Shown piece after piece: positions 6,253-6,506 of a stretch of 6,506 bases of DNA. Every line of letters begins with the position of its first letter. Positions within the stretch are counted from its first letter, which is position 1. A model generated the notes under the pieces. It did no database searches. It had not been told where the DNA came from and saw nothing but the letters and a program-made list of their open reading frames with translations. The stretch lies in NCBI GenBank assembly GCA_017959645.1, contig JAGDAE010000275.1, forward strand, positions 1-6,506, written 5' to 3'. This DNA comes from Kiritimatiellia bacterium (lineage in GTDB: Bacteria; Verrucomicrobiota; Kiritimatiellia; RFP12; UBA1067). A program made the position numbers and the translations under genes.

Positions 6253-6398
6253 AACTGCCGTCAGTTCGCTATTGAACTGACGGCAGATTGGATGTGAACT
6301 GCCGTCAGTTGCTATGTGAACTGCCGTCAGTTTGTATGTGAACTGCCGTCAGTTTGGGTGCCAACTGCCGTCAGTTGGAGGTGCATCTGCCGTCAGTT
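6253..6398. repeat. Seven-unit array of a 14-base dyad motif at an exact 22-base step, unit 2 inverted
   Basis: The core AACTGCCGTCAGTT occurs at 6253, 6297, 6319, 6341 and 6363, with one mismatch at 6385 (ATCTGCC...). The slot at 6275 holds the reverse complement (AACTGACGGCAGAT, one mismatch). All seven starts are exactly 22 bases apart. The core is almost a palindrome: AACTG and CAGTT flank CCGT, and 12 of 14 positions are symmetric. Spacers are 8 bases: CGCTATTG, TGGATGTG, GCTATGTG, TGTATGTG, TGGGTGCC and GGAGGTGC. Three middle units share 19 identical bases (ATGTG plus core). Twenty-two is not a multiple of three, so this is not a coding repeat, and the spacers are too short for CRISPR. 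A step of about two helical turns puts all sites on nearly one DNA face, suggesting repeated protein binding. Candidates are a transposase-binding end (IS21-like), iterons, or an operator array. Confidence 0.93.
6255..6286. repeat. Perfect 13-base inverted repeat formed by array units 1 and 2
   Basis: CTGCCGTCAGTTC (6255-6267) and GAACTGACGGCAG (6274-6286) are perfect reverse complements around the 6-base loop GCTATT. In RNA this is a strong 13-pair hairpin; no T-run follows, so it is not a simple terminator. It exists because the second unit of the array is flipped without disturbing the 22-base step. Confidence 0.9.
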
Positions 6399-6465
6399 GA
6401 AGATGTGCGCTCGGTGGCAAGCGGAAAACGACTCCAGACCCGGTGATTGCATTGTGCCTATTCAG

Positions 6466-6506
6466 CCTCAATGCGCATTGAGGGGGTATGTCAATGCGCA
6501 TTGACA
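6466..6506. repeat. Two perfect 18-base palindromes sharing a 14-base core, 23 bases apart, at the window edge
   Basis: CCTCAATGCGCATTGAGG (6466-6483) and TGTCAATGCGCATTGACA (6489-6506) are each perfect palindromes. They share the core TCAATGCGCATTGA (6468-6481 and 6491-6504), and their centres are 23 bases apart. The flanking two pairs differ but stay complementary, so symmetry itself is conserved. The second copy contains TGTCAA and TTGACA, the latter identical to a -35 hexamer, ending exactly at the window edge, so the array may continue. The sequence differs from the 22-base array upstream. Confidence 0.9.

Noticed and set aside
6253..6398. CRISPR array
   Set aside because: The repeat is 14 bases with 8-base, partly similar spacers and one unit is inverted; CRISPR repeats and spacers are about 25-40 bases and unidirectional.
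6316..6504. 62-residue open frame through the repeat arrays
   Set aside because: It runs through repeats of 22 bases, not a multiple of three, so the peptide does not repeat; it has no ribosome binding site and no family resemblance.

Overview
The window is GC-rich, densely coding DNA from a Gram-negative, probably anaerobic bacterium. It has a TonB-dependent outer-membrane receptor, a cobalamin riboswitch and an acyl-phosphate (fermentation-type) kinase/transferase pair. Two genes carry extended -10 promoters (TGnTATAAT) without a clear -35. The phylum cannot be fixed from the sequence; a gut-type PVC lineage (Lentisphaerae, Kiritimatiellae or Verrucomicrobia) is a guess from this overall style.

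Layout: (1) 1-321 is the C-terminal part of an IS110-family transposase that appears to lack an internal block of about 28-30 residues. (2) 322-413 is a short hairpin-rich non-coding stretch. (3) 414-550 is a regulatory leader: an extended -10 promoter, a compact cobalamin riboswitch aptamer, then a small hairpin that contains the Shine-Dalgarno sequence. (4) 559-2541 encodes a BtuB-like TonB-dependent receptor with a signal peptide. (5) 2546-3820 starts 4 bases later on a GTG and encodes a MOP-superfamily (Wzx-like) multi-pass flippase. (6) A second copy of the same promoter 14-mer overlaps the flippase stop codon and drives 3876-4985 (butyrate kinase family) and 5033-5968 (phosphate acetyltransferase family). 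(7) 5969-6506 has no convincing gene but contains three different short-period repeat arrays.

How the genes fit together: the receptor should take up a corrinoid across the outer membrane and be switched off by cobalamin through its leader. The flippase probably shares that transcript, although its connection to B12 is unknown. The kinase and acyltransferase form a two-gene operon interconverting acyl-CoA, acyl-phosphate and the free acid with ATP gain. The pairing is mixed: the kinase is of the butyrate type and the transferase of the acetate type.

The most unusual structure is at the right end: seven copies of a near-palindromic 14-mer at an exact 22-base step, the second copy inverted, followed by two perfect 18-base palindromes of another sequence 23 bases apart that reach the window edge. 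A third, weaker 21-22-base array lies upstream. These do not look like CRISPR or coding repeats. The leading explanations are transposase-binding repeats at an insertion-sequence end (IS21-like elements carry such blocks), iterons, or a multi-site operator.
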